Source: Parabacteroides sp. FAFU027
GTDB taxonomy: Bacteria > Bacteroidota > Bacteroidia > Bacteroidales > UBA7332
Assembly (NCBI RefSeq): GCF_022808675.1
Contig: NZ_JAKZKV010000001.1
Location: 620,001-684,000, forward strand
DNA length: 64,000 bases
Reading direction: 5' to 3'
Position 1 is the stretch's first letter. Every line of letters begins with the position of its first letter. This document shows, one piece after another, positions 9,932-18,530 of the stretch. The translations under genes were made by a program, and so were the position numbers. A model generated the notes under the pieces. That model saw only the letters and a program-made list of their open reading frames with translations. It had not been told where the DNA came from and ran no database searches.

Positions 9932-10615
9932 ATGAAACTTATCACCGTTTCCGGACCACCGTCATCAGGGAAAACCTCCGTGCTGCTCAATGCCGTAAAA
10001 GCATTGCAGGCGGAAGGTAAAAAGGTGGGCGTGGTCAAGTTTGACTGCCTCTATACCGACGATGACAAACTCTATGAAGCCCTCGGCATCCCCGTTCGGG
10101 TGGGACTTTCGGGTAACCTTTGTCCCGACCACTACTTTGTGAGCAACATCGACGACTGCATTGAATGGGGCAAAGACCTCAACCTCGACTTCCTGCTTTC
10201 GGAGAGTGCCGGACTGTGCAACCGCTGTTCGCCCCACGCCAAAAACGTGCAGGCCGTCTGCGTCATCGACAACCTAATGGGCATCAACACCCCCAAGAAG
10301 ATCGGTCCGATGCTGAAATTTGCCGACATCATCGTCATCACCAAAGGCGATATCGTGTCACAGGCCGAGCGAGAGGTATTTGCCTTCAAAGTGCGCCAGT
10401 CCAATGCCAAAGCCAAAATCATGTATGTCAATGGCATCACGGGACAGGGTGCATACGAACTAACGACGCTATTTCATTCGGCTCAAAACACCCATACCCT
10501 CAATGGAGGCTCCCTGCGTTTCTCCATGCCTGCCGCGCTTTGCTCCTATTGCCTGGGAGAGACTAAAATCGGCAAGGATTACCAGATGGGAAATGTCAGG
10601 AAGATCAAGATTTAA
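9932..10615 (+). CDS. HypB/UreG/CobW-like GTPase with two CxxC pairs
   Basis: The 227-residue protein has an N-terminal P-loop GPPSSGKTS (8-16), a switch-like KFDCLYTDDD region, ESAG at 91-94 where the family has a Walker B/G3 element, and TKGD at 137-140 in the place of NKxD. These features put it in the SIMIBI G3E group that inserts nickel, cobalt or other metals. Unlike textbook HypB or UreG it has C96-x2-C99 followed by SPH, and a second pair C204-x2-C207 near the C terminus; four cysteines could hold a metal or an Fe-S cluster. It has no signal peptide. Its place between an importer ATPase and a second ATPase suggests GTP-driven delivery of the imported metal. The partner protein is unknown. 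Confidence 0.75.
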   Translation: MKLITVSGPPSSGKTSVLLNAVKALQAEGKKVGVVKFDCLYTDDDKLYEALGIPVRVGLSGNLCPDHYFVSNIDDCIEWGKDLNLDFLLSESAGLCNRCSPHAKNVQAVCVIDNLMGINTPKKIGPMLKFADIIVITKGDIVSQAEREVFAFKVRQSNAKAKIMYVNGITGQGAYELTTLFHSAQNTHTLNGGSLRFSMPAALCSYCLGETKIGKDYQMGNVRKIKI

Positions 10616-10639
10616 TGCAATAACGACTTCCGTTACCTG

Positions 10640-10933
10640 GAGGACGGTCAGCTAAACTTAGAGGATGACTGGCGAAACCTAGAGGACTATCAGCGAAACC
10701 TAGAGGACGATCAGCGAAAGCTAGAGGACGACCAGCGAAACCTAGAGGACGATCAGCGAAACCTAGAGGACGACCAGCGAAACCTAGAGGACGATCAGCG
10801 AAACCTAGAGAACGGTCAGCGAAACCTAGAGGATGACTAGCGAAACCTAGAGGACGGTCAGCGAAACCTAGAGGACGGTCAGCGAAACCTAGAGAACGAC
10901 CAGCGAAACCTAGAGAGTCATCAGCGAAACCCA
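10640..10933. repeat. Tandem array of fourteen 21-bp units
   Basis: Fourteen consecutive 21-base units with core CAGCGAAACCTAGAGGAC fill almost the whole gap between the GTPase and the second ATPase. Inner units vary by one to three bases; the first and last vary more. Read on the plus strand in the GTPase frame, directly after its stop, the units spell the heptad EDDQRNL until a TAG in unit 10. Because 21 is a multiple of three, several frames on both strands stay open, so openness is not evidence of coding. Confidence 0.9.
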
Positions 10934-10976
10934 TTTATTCAATCATTCATTCCCTCAACCCCTCAATCCCTACCCT

Positions 10977-11963
10977 ATGGAACTATTAGAAAAGGAAATT
11001 GGGCTTATATCCGAAGAAACGCCATACGTTGCTGAATTCTTCAGGACATATCGGATCACTCCGGCAAATCCTAAAATCAGTCTGGGCGAATACCTCAACA
11101 CACAGGATGACGAATATTTTGAAGACATCGGGATGGACAAGGAGCAGTTAATTGACAATCTGGCCGGCTTTATCGAAATGGGCCAGGAGAAAGAGGAAAG
11201 CAAAGTCAACTCCATCACTATCATTGGTGGTCACGACAAAAGCGGAAATGCCGAAGAGCTGACCCTCACACTCGATAACGGCACCATCACCAGCATTGTC
11301 GGGCCGACAGGTTCAGGCAAAAGCCGCCTGCTGGCCGACATCGAGTGGATGGCACAGGGTGATACCCCTACCTCCCGCAAGATTCTGGTCAACGGTTCAG
11401 TCCCTGACCCTGAACTACGCTTTTCCCTGGAACACAAACTGGTGGCACAGCTATCACAAAATATGAACTTCGTGATTGATACCACCGTCGAGGAGTTTAT
11501 CACCATGCATGCCGAGAGCCGCATGATCCTGAACCCTACAGAGATTGTGGCAGAAATCATTCGCCAGGCGAACCTGTTGGCGGGAGAATCCTTTACCGGT
11601 GAAACACCTGTCACGGCACTGTCCGGCGGACAATCCCGCGCGCTGATGATTGCCGACACCGCGTTTCTGAGCAGCTCTCCGGTAGTGTTGATCGATGAAA
11701 TTGAGAACGCTGGAATCGACCGTAAAAAGGCGCTCAGTCTTTTAGTCAAAAAAGAAAAGATCGTGCTGATGGCCACCCACGACCCCATTTTGGCATTGAT
11801 GGCCGGACAACGACTCGTCATCAAAAACGGGGGTATTCACAAAATTATTCCGACATCGACTGCCGAAAAAGCTAATCTTTCTGCACTGGAAGAGCTCGAT
11901 AATAAAATACTGGCCTTACGTAATAGTTTGCGAAATGGAGAAGTGATTGAAGGAGAATTCTGA
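10977..11963 (+). CDS. Soluble ABC-type ATPase with ScdA-like N-terminal domain
   Basis: The 328-residue protein has two parts. Residues 1-70 resemble the ScdA_N/DUF542 helical domain (TPYVAEFFRTYRI, then ISLGEYL, then a helix ending DNLAGFIE) but lack its Cys-Cys pair. Residues 78-310 form an ABC domain: Walker A GPTGSGKS (109-116), signature LSGGQ (215-219), Walker B VVLIDE (about 237-242) and MATHDP. The D-loop region reads ENAGIDR rather than the usual SALD. There is no membrane partner of its own beside it, so it may energise a cytosolic step instead of transport. It is the last gene of operon 1, and a terminator follows. Confidence 0.8.
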   Translation: MELLEKEIGLISEETPYVAEFFRTYRITPANPKISLGEYLNTQDDEYFEDIGMDKEQLIDNLAGFIEMGQEKEESKVNSITIIGGHDKSGNAEELTLTLDNGTITSIVGPTGSGKSRLLADIEWMAQGDTPTSRKILVNGSVPDPELRFSLEHKLVAQLSQNMNFVIDTTVEEFITMHAESRMILNPTEIVAEIIRQANLLAGESFTGETPVTALSGGQSRALMIADTAFLSSSPVVLIDEIENAGIDRKKALSLLVKKEKIVLMATHDPILALMAGQRLVIKNGGIHKIIPTSTAEKANLSALEELDNKILALRNSLRNGEVIEGEF

Positions 11964-11996
11964 TCCACCTCCACCTTGATTCAATAGTATAAGTTA

Positions 11997-12037
11997 ATCC
12001 CGAAGTTTGTCTCCATACAGACTTCGGGATTTATTTT
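11997..12037 (+). terminator. Rho-independent terminator of operon 1
   Basis: ATCCCGAAGT pairs with ACTTCGGGAT around an inner short stem and is followed by TTATTTTTCT. It closes the unit that began at 8097. Confidence 0.85.
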
Positions 12038-12185
12038 TCTCCTGCCTGATATATAAATTCGTGTCAGACAGAGCCATTAATCGTTATACATTCTTGTAGA
12101 TTTCGTCCACCAACCCTGACCTCGATGTAGGACACTGACTCCACACTAAAACCGCTATTGACTGATATACTACGATTTACATTTA

Positions 12186-12258
12186 TGGCACGATATTTAT
12201 ATTAGTAAAAGCAGAATAGCGAATCACCGCACCTACCGTTATTCATCTTTATGAATAA
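12186..12258 (+). promoter_or_regulatory. Candidate operator/promoter of operon 2 of the metal locus
   Basis: TGGCACGATATTTAT (12186-12200) is followed 51 bases later by CGTTATTCAT, which begins a perfect 8-bp inverted repeat TTATTCAT-CTTT-ATGAATAA (12239-12258). The layout copies that at 8007-8080 upstream of operon 1. The rest of the 329-base gap at 11964-12292 holds only the terminator of operon 1. Confidence 0.5.
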
Positions 12259-12292
12259 TAAAGTATTCACTTTTTAAAGACCACATAGTAAA

Positions 12293-12994
12293 ATGACTCA
12301 GACACGACTAAATAAATATTTCATTTTCCTGCTGTGTACTGCGGGTTTGGCATTTGAATCCGGATGCAAAAAAGTACTGGACGAAAACTCCTTCTTCACC
12401 GACCAGATACCTTCGACTGGAATCCTGGAAACCAAACCACAGAACTATCCCGCCGGATTCGGGGTGGACTTCGAAAGCGACTCCATCGTGTCGCTCGACG
12501 AATACCCCAACTTCAAATACGACCTGAAGATGCTGGCGTGGCGCATACAGGACCCGGTAACCAGTTCTTATGGCGGTCGTCCAGTGGTATTTCTCTGGGG
12601 AGACGAATCTACACCGACCAAGGCGATCGCGCTCAATGTCTCTGAATTTGCCGGGATTGGATTGGGGGCTGAGGGTTTCGCTGAGTTTAATTATGTGACC
12701 AAGCTGATGCAGGATAGCGTAAAGGCCGATAAGGTATTTTCCATAAATCCAAACGACTCGACAGCCTATCCCTGGAAAGACGGATTTATCCAGATGAGTG
12801 AAGCGCTACTGCTGGGAGCCTATCAGGTACTGGTCATTGGCGACAAAGTGGTTCGCCTTCCTGAAAGCCAATCCCCGGTGTGGCTCATCCGCACCTCTGA
12901 TGGAAATTACTTCAAGTGGCAACACATCGAGCGTCAGGGCGGCGGCCACGTCCCCATCCGATGGTATCGCTTTAAACCGTATGAGATGGACTAA
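12293..12994 (+). CDS. Lipoprotein of the metal locus, weakly HmuY-like
   Basis: The 233-residue product starts with a lipoprotein signal (LAFESGC, lipidated Cys 25). The remainder is beta-rich and acidic. Its end, with YFKWQHIERQGGG then IRWYRF, resembles the C-terminal strands of HmuY-type ligand-binding lipoproteins, but the similarity is short and the haem-ligand histidines cannot be placed. As the first gene of operon 2, ahead of the TonB receptor, it is likely a surface or periplasmic accessory that helps capture the cargo. Confidence 0.68.
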   Translation: MTQTRLNKYFIFLLCTAGLAFESGCKKVLDENSFFTDQIPSTGILETKPQNYPAGFGVDFESDSIVSLDEYPNFKYDLKMLAWRIQDPVTSSYGGRPVVFLWGDESTPTKAIALNVSEFAGIGLGAEGFAEFNYVTKLMQDSVKADKVFSINPNDSTAYPWKDGFIQMSEALLLGAYQVLVIGDKVVRLPESQSPVWLIRTSDGNYFKWQHIERQGGGHVPIRWYRFKPYEMD

Positions 12995-13037
12995 CAATAA
13001 TAATACAATAGGTTTCACACAATTAAATTTTAAGGTT

Positions 13038-14027
13038 ATGAGAAAAAGAATTATTACACTCAGTTTGCTTTCTGCTATTAGCTTTGGTTCCATCATCAAA
13101 GCGAGCGAATCGGTATCCATCCTTTGCTCAAAGGACAACACCATTATCCAATCGGCAACCGGTTCATTAAGTAACGCTCTTTATTCAATCACCGCAGGAA
13201 GAACCAATCAGGATGCAGGAGCGGCAGTTACAAGTATCCGTCGGGCATTGGTCTATTTTGACGTTGCCAATCATGTTCCGGTCAATGCGACCATTGACAG
13301 TGTACGTTTAAGTATGTACTTCAGCCGGACTTCCGGTGTGGGGACTAACGTTGATTTGCATCGCGTTTTAAAAGACTGGGGCGAAGGGACATCCATGCAG
13401 GGTGGTGGTCAAGGTGCAACGGCCACGCAAAACGACGTGACCTGGCTCTATACCTTTAACAATGTGGCCTCTCCTACCAGCAGTCCGGCTTGGACAACTC
13501 CGGGTGGGGATTTCGACCCGACAGTTAGTGCAACTATCTATGCGGGAACAGGCTTAACAAGCACCGGAGCTGATGCCTATGGACTGAAATACTTTGTCTC
13601 AACCACGATGACATCAGAAGTACAAAACTGGTTAAATACACCATCATCAAACTTCGGATGGGTTTTACAAGGGGATGAAACAAAAGCTCAGACTGCCAAA
13701 CAATTCCTCTCCCGCGAAACAGGTGATGCGACAACCAGCCCGCTTTTAAAGGTCTATTATACTGTATCCGGTGGAATTCCAATGGGAATAAATTCCGGAT
13801 TAGCAGTAAAATTCACAACCTATCCTAACCCTGCGTCAGACTATGTTACCGTAAGTTTTACTAAAGCTTCTTCGGAAAAAGTATTTATCTACAACACCTG
13901 CGGTACTCTGGTTAAAACAGTTCAGGCAAATAACGAAGAAAAACTGAACATCGAATTGACAGATATGAAACCAGGCATCTATCTCATCAAAGCCGGAAGC
14001 TATACTTCGAAACTCATGGTGAAATAA
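13038..14027 (+). CDS. Secreted DNRLRE-like protein with T9SS sorting domain
   Basis: ATG 13038 opens a signal peptide (MRKRIITLSLLSAISFGSII). A longer in-frame extension upstream overlaps the lipoprotein gene and is rejected. The 329-residue product has a jelly-roll-like domain: RALVYFDVANHVPVNATID, then LHRVLKDWGEGT, then LNTPSSNFGWVLQG, as in DNRLRE modules of secreted Bacteroidetes proteins. Residues from about 255 (KFTTYPNPASDYVTVSF to KLMVK) form a T9SS sorting domain. A T9SS cargo inside a TonB/ABC metal operon is unusual; it lies 43 bases after the lipoprotein gene and 55 bases before the receptor gene and is probably cotranscribed. Confidence 0.78.
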   Translation: MRKRIITLSLLSAISFGSIIKASESVSILCSKDNTIIQSATGSLSNALYSITAGRTNQDAGAAVTSIRRALVYFDVANHVPVNATIDSVRLSMYFSRTSGVGTNVDLHRVLKDWGEGTSMQGGGQGATATQNDVTWLYTFNNVASPTSSPAWTTPGGDFDPTVSATIYAGTGLTSTGADAYGLKYFVSTTMTSEVQNWLNTPSSNFGWVLQGDETKAQTAKQFLSRETGDATTSPLLKVYYTVSGGIPMGINSGLAVKFTTYPNPASDYVTVSFTKASSEKVFIYNTCGTLVKTVQANNEEKLNIELTDMKPGIYLIKAGSYTSKLMVK

Positions 14028-14082
14028 TTTCTTTTGTTCATCATTGCCGCCTGACATTCGATGACGGCTCAAATTTGCAACT

Positions 14083-16128
14083 ATGATTAAGCGGGTTAAA
14101 TACATCATTCCTTTTCTTTTTCCACTCTTCTCACTTCAGGTATCTGCTCTCCCGGCAGATACGCTGAAAGTGAAGAGCGTGACCAAAAACAAAGAAGTCA
14201 GGCTTCAGGAAGTCAGCGTCAACGGCTTCAGACAAGAGAAGCTGAAAGCTAAAAATGCGGTGATTCTCACCCCTAAAGATATTTCGGCAGTCGCTTCAGA
14301 GAATTTCATCAACGTGGTGGACCAATTACCGGGCATTGTAAAGGTAAACGAAACGACCTTTCCTCTCCTGATCCGGGGCATGTACGGCAGCCGCATCCAT
14401 GTGGAGAAAAACGGGATGGTGAAGACCGGCATCGACCAATCGGGGTATAAACTCGAAGATATCAACCCGAACGATGTGTCGGATGTACAACTTCTGCACG
14501 GAGCACGTAGCATTGCGTACGGTAACGGAAGTGTCGGCGGTGTTTTGCTGATTAATGAAAAGCTGTCGTTTAAGAAAAAGGGATTTAACGGAAATGCAAA
14601 ACTCGCTTACGGGAGCAATAACAACGAACAGACGGCTGATACCCGCTTCTGTTATGCGAACTCATCAAACGTCTTCACCGTGGGTGGTCGATATACTTTA
14701 GCCGATAACTTCCATTATCCCGACCAGGTGGAGGCCCTGAATTCAGCGTACTCCTATAAAAACCTCTCCACTAAGCTGGCCCATAAATTTAAAGGTCAAA
14801 GTATCATCGAATGGGACAACAACTATTACAGCGGACAGCGGGAAAAGCCGTTGGGATTTCAAAACAACCCGTATGACTACCGCACCTTTTTTGACCGGTA
14901 CAATATCGAATCATCGCTCAAGTTTCGCACCACTATCGCTAACGGCACGTCTGTCAATACCAACCTTTGGTACAACGGGCTCAATACTGACCAACGCCAG
15001 GACCAGGTGAATGCGGGAACCAAACTGCTTGCTATCCGTGAGATGATTTATTCCTTCAAGCAAGCGGGAGGATTTAAGGTAAATGCTTCCAAGAAAATCG
15101 CCCGCTATTGGGTAGGTGAAGCCGGTGCCGATGCGTACACAGACTACCTGTGTCAGGATCACGGTACGGATGATATTAAGCACAATACGTCGAGCCTTTA
15201 CAAATATTATTCTGAGCAACAACAAACCATTGGCGGCATTTACGGCATTGCCGAATACGAGAAGGAGAAACATCAAATCGGGTTAAGTCTGCGCGGTGAT
15301 TACGGCAACCTGAAGAAAGACAGCATCCACTCCAAATCGTACTACAATGTGACCGGAGGCATTGACTGGAGCTATAAATTCCGCCCGTGGCTGCAAAACG
15401 ACCTGAGCCTGAGCCGCCACTTCCGTTTCCCAATTCCGATGGAGGCTATCGGTGTTTTCTACGGAGGGCGAGGAACTTTTGTCGGGAATCCTGATATTGA
15501 ACCGGAGACCTGTTACAACATCGAGTGGGTGGTAAAAGGCGAACTCAAACACCTCATGTACACGCTCAACGGCTGGGCATCGTTTTTCCACAACCGCATT
15601 TCGGAATATGAGCTGTTTACCAACAAATACACCTATATCAATATCGCCAAAGCGCGTCTTTATGGCTTCGACGGTTCGTTGACTGCATTTACCGGAGATA
15701 AAAAAAGAGCAGGGAAAGCCGAGCTGACCATCAATGCAACTTACGCTTATGGCGATGATGTGACCAACGACGGTTATCTGGGCAAAGGCTCTCCACTCGA
15801 AGGTATTCCTCCGGGACGAATCCGCAACAAGTTGCAATATTACAAAAGCTGGAAAAATGTGGAGCCGTCGGTGTTTATCATCTTCAGCTACATCGCCTCG
15901 TACGACCGCCTGCCCGAATATTCTGTCACCAAAACCTGGGGACAGAATGCCCGGAACGCCTATCCACTTTGGGATGCAGGATTGAATATTCATTTACCCA
16001 AAGCGTTGAATGGTACCACTTTCAGTCTTTTAGTCAACAATATGCTGGATACAAGCTACCTGCCTTATGGCGGTTACCTGAGAGGCATCGGACGAAATTT
16101 CAAAACAACCGTCAATGTGCGGTTTTAA
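14083..16128 (+). CDS. TonB-dependent outer-membrane receptor
   Basis: 681 residues with a signal peptide (1-22), a TonB-box-like stretch (VRLQEVSVNGF, about 40-50), a plug domain (FINVVDQLPGIVKVNE, then LLIRGMYGSRIHVEKNGM, then VQLLHGARSIAYGNGSVGGVL) and a 22-strand-type barrel ending in the aromatic FKTTVNVRF. It lacks the SusC-like carboxypeptidase-regulatory N-terminal domain, so it belongs to the classical siderophore, cobalamin or metal receptor type rather than the glycan type. Its genetic partners are the periplasmic binding protein (17488) and the FecCD/FecE importer (8097-9916). Confidence 0.9.
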   Translation: MIKRVKYIIPFLFPLFSLQVSALPADTLKVKSVTKNKEVRLQEVSVNGFRQEKLKAKNAVILTPKDISAVASENFINVVDQLPGIVKVNETTFPLLIRGMYGSRIHVEKNGMVKTGIDQSGYKLEDINPNDVSDVQLLHGARSIAYGNGSVGGVLLINEKLSFKKKGFNGNAKLAYGSNNNEQTADTRFCYANSSNVFTVGGRYTLADNFHYPDQVEALNSAYSYKNLSTKLAHKFKGQSIIEWDNNYYSGQREKPLGFQNNPYDYRTFFDRYNIESSLKFRTTIANGTSVNTNLWYNGLNTDQRQDQVNAGTKLLAIREMIYSFKQAGGFKVNASKKIARYWVGEAGADAYTDYLCQDHGTDDIKHNTSSLYKYYSEQQQTIGGIYGIAEYEKEKHQIGLSLRGDYGNLKKDSIHSKSYYNVTGGIDWSYKFRPWLQNDLSLSRHFRFPIPMEAIGVFYGGRGTFVGNPDIEPETCYNIEWVVKGELKHLMYTLNGWASFFHNRISEYELFTNKYTYINIAKARLYGFDGSLTAFTGDKKRAGKAELTINATYAYGDDVTNDGYLGKGSPLEGIPPGRIRNKLQYYKSWKNVEPSVFIIFSYIASYDRLPEYSVTKTWGQNARNAYPLWDAGLNIHLPKALNGTTFSLLVNNMLDTSYLPYGGYLRGIGRNFKTTVNVRF

Positions 16129-16143
16129 GAAGCCCCCTTCCGG

Positions 16144-16162
16144 CCTCCCCCCAAAGGGGAGG
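16144..16162. repeat. G/C-rich intergenic hairpin
   Basis: CCTCCCC and GGGGAGG flank a CCAAA loop between the receptor gene and the next gene. It is probably a dispersed palindrome or a partial transcription attenuator; no T run follows. Confidence 0.45.
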
Positions 16163-16194
16163 AGTAACGATAACATCAACAATATCAGGTTAAA

Positions 16195-17415
16195 ATGCAA
16201 AAAACAATGGAAGCAAACAGCTCAACAATTACAGTAAACACCCCTCTCCGGAAACTCCTGGAATCCTATAAAGGAGCTTACCGGGTGCTGCTTTGTGCCG
16301 GAATTAAACTTTCTCCGCTCACGATAAGTTACAATGAAACGTTGGGGAAATACCTGACAGAAAACAACCGGGAAGAGATACTTTCCGACCTCAATCACAT
16401 CGTCCGCCGTGAACATCAGGATTTCGACCAGCTGGAAAATATCCGGCACGAGTTGATTCAACCCGGTAAAGTGAACATGGCCGGTTTTGCTGACTTTACC
16501 TGGCACGAGGCTTTTATTGAGGAAATGGAAAAATTCGCCAATACAGAGAAAATCCCTCTCAACCATCAGTTTTTCCAGAAGAATAATAAGAAAGCGTTCC
16601 AGTTTTACCTTGCCCAATGCGAGAATCCGGACGAACTACCGGATATACTGGTAGGTAAAGGATTCAGTTCGCTCATGACCCGCCGCTTTGTGGACAGGTT
16701 CGTAAAACCGGGATATTTCGATACACCGTTGAAAGTAAATGTACATGAGCTTTGGAACAATTCAGGGCTTTACGATACGACAGAACAATACCACGCTTTC
16801 GGTGCTGAGGAACTGGTGATTCTCCACGACAAATCGAAGGAGGAAAATCTACCAATACCAACCCGCTGGAGCGACCTGCTTAGTCCGGTATATGCCGATG
16901 CCGTAACGCAAATGGGGAAACCCCAGCGCGACCATTTCGGGTCCAATATGCTCTTCTACCTGCACCAGAAATACGGTGAACAGGGTATCCGTAATTATGC
17001 CCGCTCGGTGAAGTTTAAATGGCATTTCTCCAAAATCATCAAAGACATCGGAAAGAATCATCCCGAGTCATCGCCTTTCAATGTGGTGCAGCGATACACC
17101 ACCCTCTTTGTCCGCAGTAATGCAGATGTGGAGGTGCTTTCTCCCAAAGACGGCAATCCGGTCAGTACCTTCTTCCTGTTGGTCAAAAAAGGGAGTAACG
17201 AGCAGGTTTTGAAAATCGCCCGGCATTTCTTTTCCAAAGAGATTGCCGGATTTCTGGAAAATGCGGGTGCCATATCAGCGCATCCCGATTCGGAAACTGC
17301 GGCTAATGCCAATATTCGCTGGCTCGGCTGGGAGACGATTAAAAACTCATCCCTCCCCTACCAGAAAGATTATTTCAGCGAAATTGCCTTCGAAGTATTT
17401 GAAAATAAGGATTGA
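16195..17415 (+). CDS. Cytosolic substrate-binding-like protein with ScdA-like N-terminal domain
   Basis: The 406-residue product (402 if ATG 16207 is used) has no signal peptide. Residues 13-70 (TPLRKLLESYKGAYRVLLCAGI, then TLGKYL, then EEILSDLN) resemble the ScdA_N/DUF1858 helical domain without its Cys-Cys pair, as in the ATPase at 10977. The rest resembles a type-2 periplasmic binding fold: LPDILVGKGFSSLMTRRFVDRF, then WSDLLSPVYADAV, then VLSPKDGNPVSTFFLLVKKG. Proteins of this look are often labelled ABC substrate-binding, yet this one should stay in the cytosol. With the GTPase and the second ATPase it may form a cytosolic metal or cofactor-handling module; that is inference from co-localisation. 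Confidence 0.68.
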   Translation: MQKTMEANSSTITVNTPLRKLLESYKGAYRVLLCAGIKLSPLTISYNETLGKYLTENNREEILSDLNHIVRREHQDFDQLENIRHELIQPGKVNMAGFADFTWHEAFIEEMEKFANTEKIPLNHQFFQKNNKKAFQFYLAQCENPDELPDILVGKGFSSLMTRRFVDRFVKPGYFDTPLKVNVHELWNNSGLYDTTEQYHAFGAEELVILHDKSKEENLPIPTRWSDLLSPVYADAVTQMGKPQRDHFGSNMLFYLHQKYGEQGIRNYARSVKFKWHFSKIIKDIGKNHPESSPFNVVQRYTTLFVRSNADVEVLSPKDGNPVSTFFLLVKKGSNEQVLKIARHFFSKEIAGFLENAGAISAHPDSETAANANIRWLGWETIKNSSLPYQKDYFSEIAFEVFENKD

Positions 17416-17434
17416 CGACTTCCAACCGACTTCC

Positions 17435-17467
17435 AAACCTCCAAGGTTTTCAAAACCTTGGAGGTTT
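17435..17467. repeat. REP-like perfect palindrome
   Basis: A 16-bp arm, AAACCTCCAAGGTTTT, a single C, and the exact complement. It sits between the cytosolic binding-like gene and the FecB-like gene and belongs to the dispersed AACCT-N-AGGT family seen at least seven more times in the window. Confidence 0.85.
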
Positions 17468-17487
17468 AGAATCCAAATCAACGAATT

Positions 17488-18489
17488 ATGAAAACAATGC
17501 TATCCCTCCTCCTGCTGCTCGCATCGCAGCTGATATTTGCCCAAACCCGAGTAATCACCGACATGGCTGGTCGAAAAGTAACGATACCAGTGAAAATCAA
17601 CCGTATCCTTCCCCACGATGAAAAGACCTGCCTGATGCTTTTCCCCTGCTCAAGCGGAAAACTCATCAGCCGTGGCCTCAATCCTGACAATACGGACATG
17701 AAGTACATCCACGAAAGTTACCGCAAGCTTCCCATTACCGACATCAAAAATCCGGAAGCTGTGATGAGTGCAGCCCCTGATATTATTATCGCTGGCTGCT
17801 TCGTTCCCGAAGATTATTCCCGTTATGAAAAGCTCAGCAAACAAACCAATATTCCATTGGTAATCATCGACCTGAACATATTGAAAATGGATAATTCTTA
17901 CCGTTTTCTCGGTTCTCTGTTAGGAGAAAATAAGGAAACCAAAGCCTGTGCCGATTTCCTCGACAACTTCTATAAAGAACTATCTCAGTTACAAAAAACA
18001 AATGCTAAAAACAATGCCTCCGCTTACCTTGCAGTAGGTAGCGATGGGCTGATGACTGCACCCAGCGGAAGTAAGCACGCCCAACTCTTTGACTTGTTAG
18101 GCATCCGCAATGCTGCCGAAACGGAAATCGAAGCCCGTGGTTATGCGACCGTTTCATTGGAACAGATCATGCTGTGGAAACCCGATTACATCTTCACGGT
18201 GGACAAAGGCGGTGACGATCCTTACACCGAAATATACGCTTCCCCGCTGTGGAAGAAGATTCCTGCTGTACAGAAAAAACATGTCTTCCACATTCCGGAA
18301 GAGCCATACAACTGGTTTGGCAATCCGCCCTCCATCAACCGCATACCGGGACTGATTCTGCTTTCGGAGTTTTTTTACCGGCAATCACAAAAGAAAGCGC
18401 ATGAGCAGATCAAAGCTTTCTACCGCCTTTTTTACAAATATCCATTGAGCGAGACAGAGTTGGCAAGGCTTTTGCAGTCTAAAAAGTGA
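17488..18489 (+). CDS. FecB/BtuF-type periplasmic metal-chelate binding protein
   Basis: 333 residues beginning with a signal peptide (MKTMLSLLLLLASQLIFAQ). The class III binding fold is clear: TRVITDMAGRKVTIPVKINRI, then PEAVMSAAPDIIIAG (about 92-106), a long connecting helix, then MLWKPDYIFTVD and EPYNWFGNPPSINRIPG near 275. The last motif is common in binding proteins for iron chelates and for MolA-like oxyanion systems. It should deliver the cargo released by the TonB receptor to the permease encoded at 8097. Confidence 0.87.
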   Translation: MKTMLSLLLLLASQLIFAQTRVITDMAGRKVTIPVKINRILPHDEKTCLMLFPCSSGKLISRGLNPDNTDMKYIHESYRKLPITDIKNPEAVMSAAPDIIIAGCFVPEDYSRYEKLSKQTNIPLVIIDLNILKMDNSYRFLGSLLGENKETKACADFLDNFYKELSQLQKTNAKNNASAYLAVGSDGLMTAPSGSKHAQLFDLLGIRNAAETEIEARGYATVSLEQIMLWKPDYIFTVDKGGDDPYTEIYASPLWKKIPAVQKKHVFHIPEEPYNWFGNPPSINRIPGLILLSEFFYRQSQKKAHEQIKAFYRLFYKYPLSETELARLLQSKK

Positions 18490-18530
18490 ACCCGCATACC
18501 AATATGCGTCTCACATCAACTCTTACGAAT

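Noticed and set aside
10640-10933. CRISPR array
   Set aside because: Units are directly adjacent, have no variable spacers of constant length, and no cas gene is present. The same holds for the arrays at 38850 and 61312.
10605-10934. 109-residue minus-strand ORF of GFADRPL heptads over the 21-bp array
   Set aside because: A 21-bp period keeps frames open automatically; there is no promoter, the sequence is low-complexity, and it would be antisense inside an operon.
12798-13037. N-terminal extension of the DNRLRE-like protein
   Set aside because: It overlaps most of the end of the lipoprotein gene in another frame and precedes a clean signal peptide at 13038.
16195-17415. Ordinary periplasmic solute-binding protein
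   Set aside because: There is no signal peptide from any possible start, and a ScdA-like domain occupies the N terminus.
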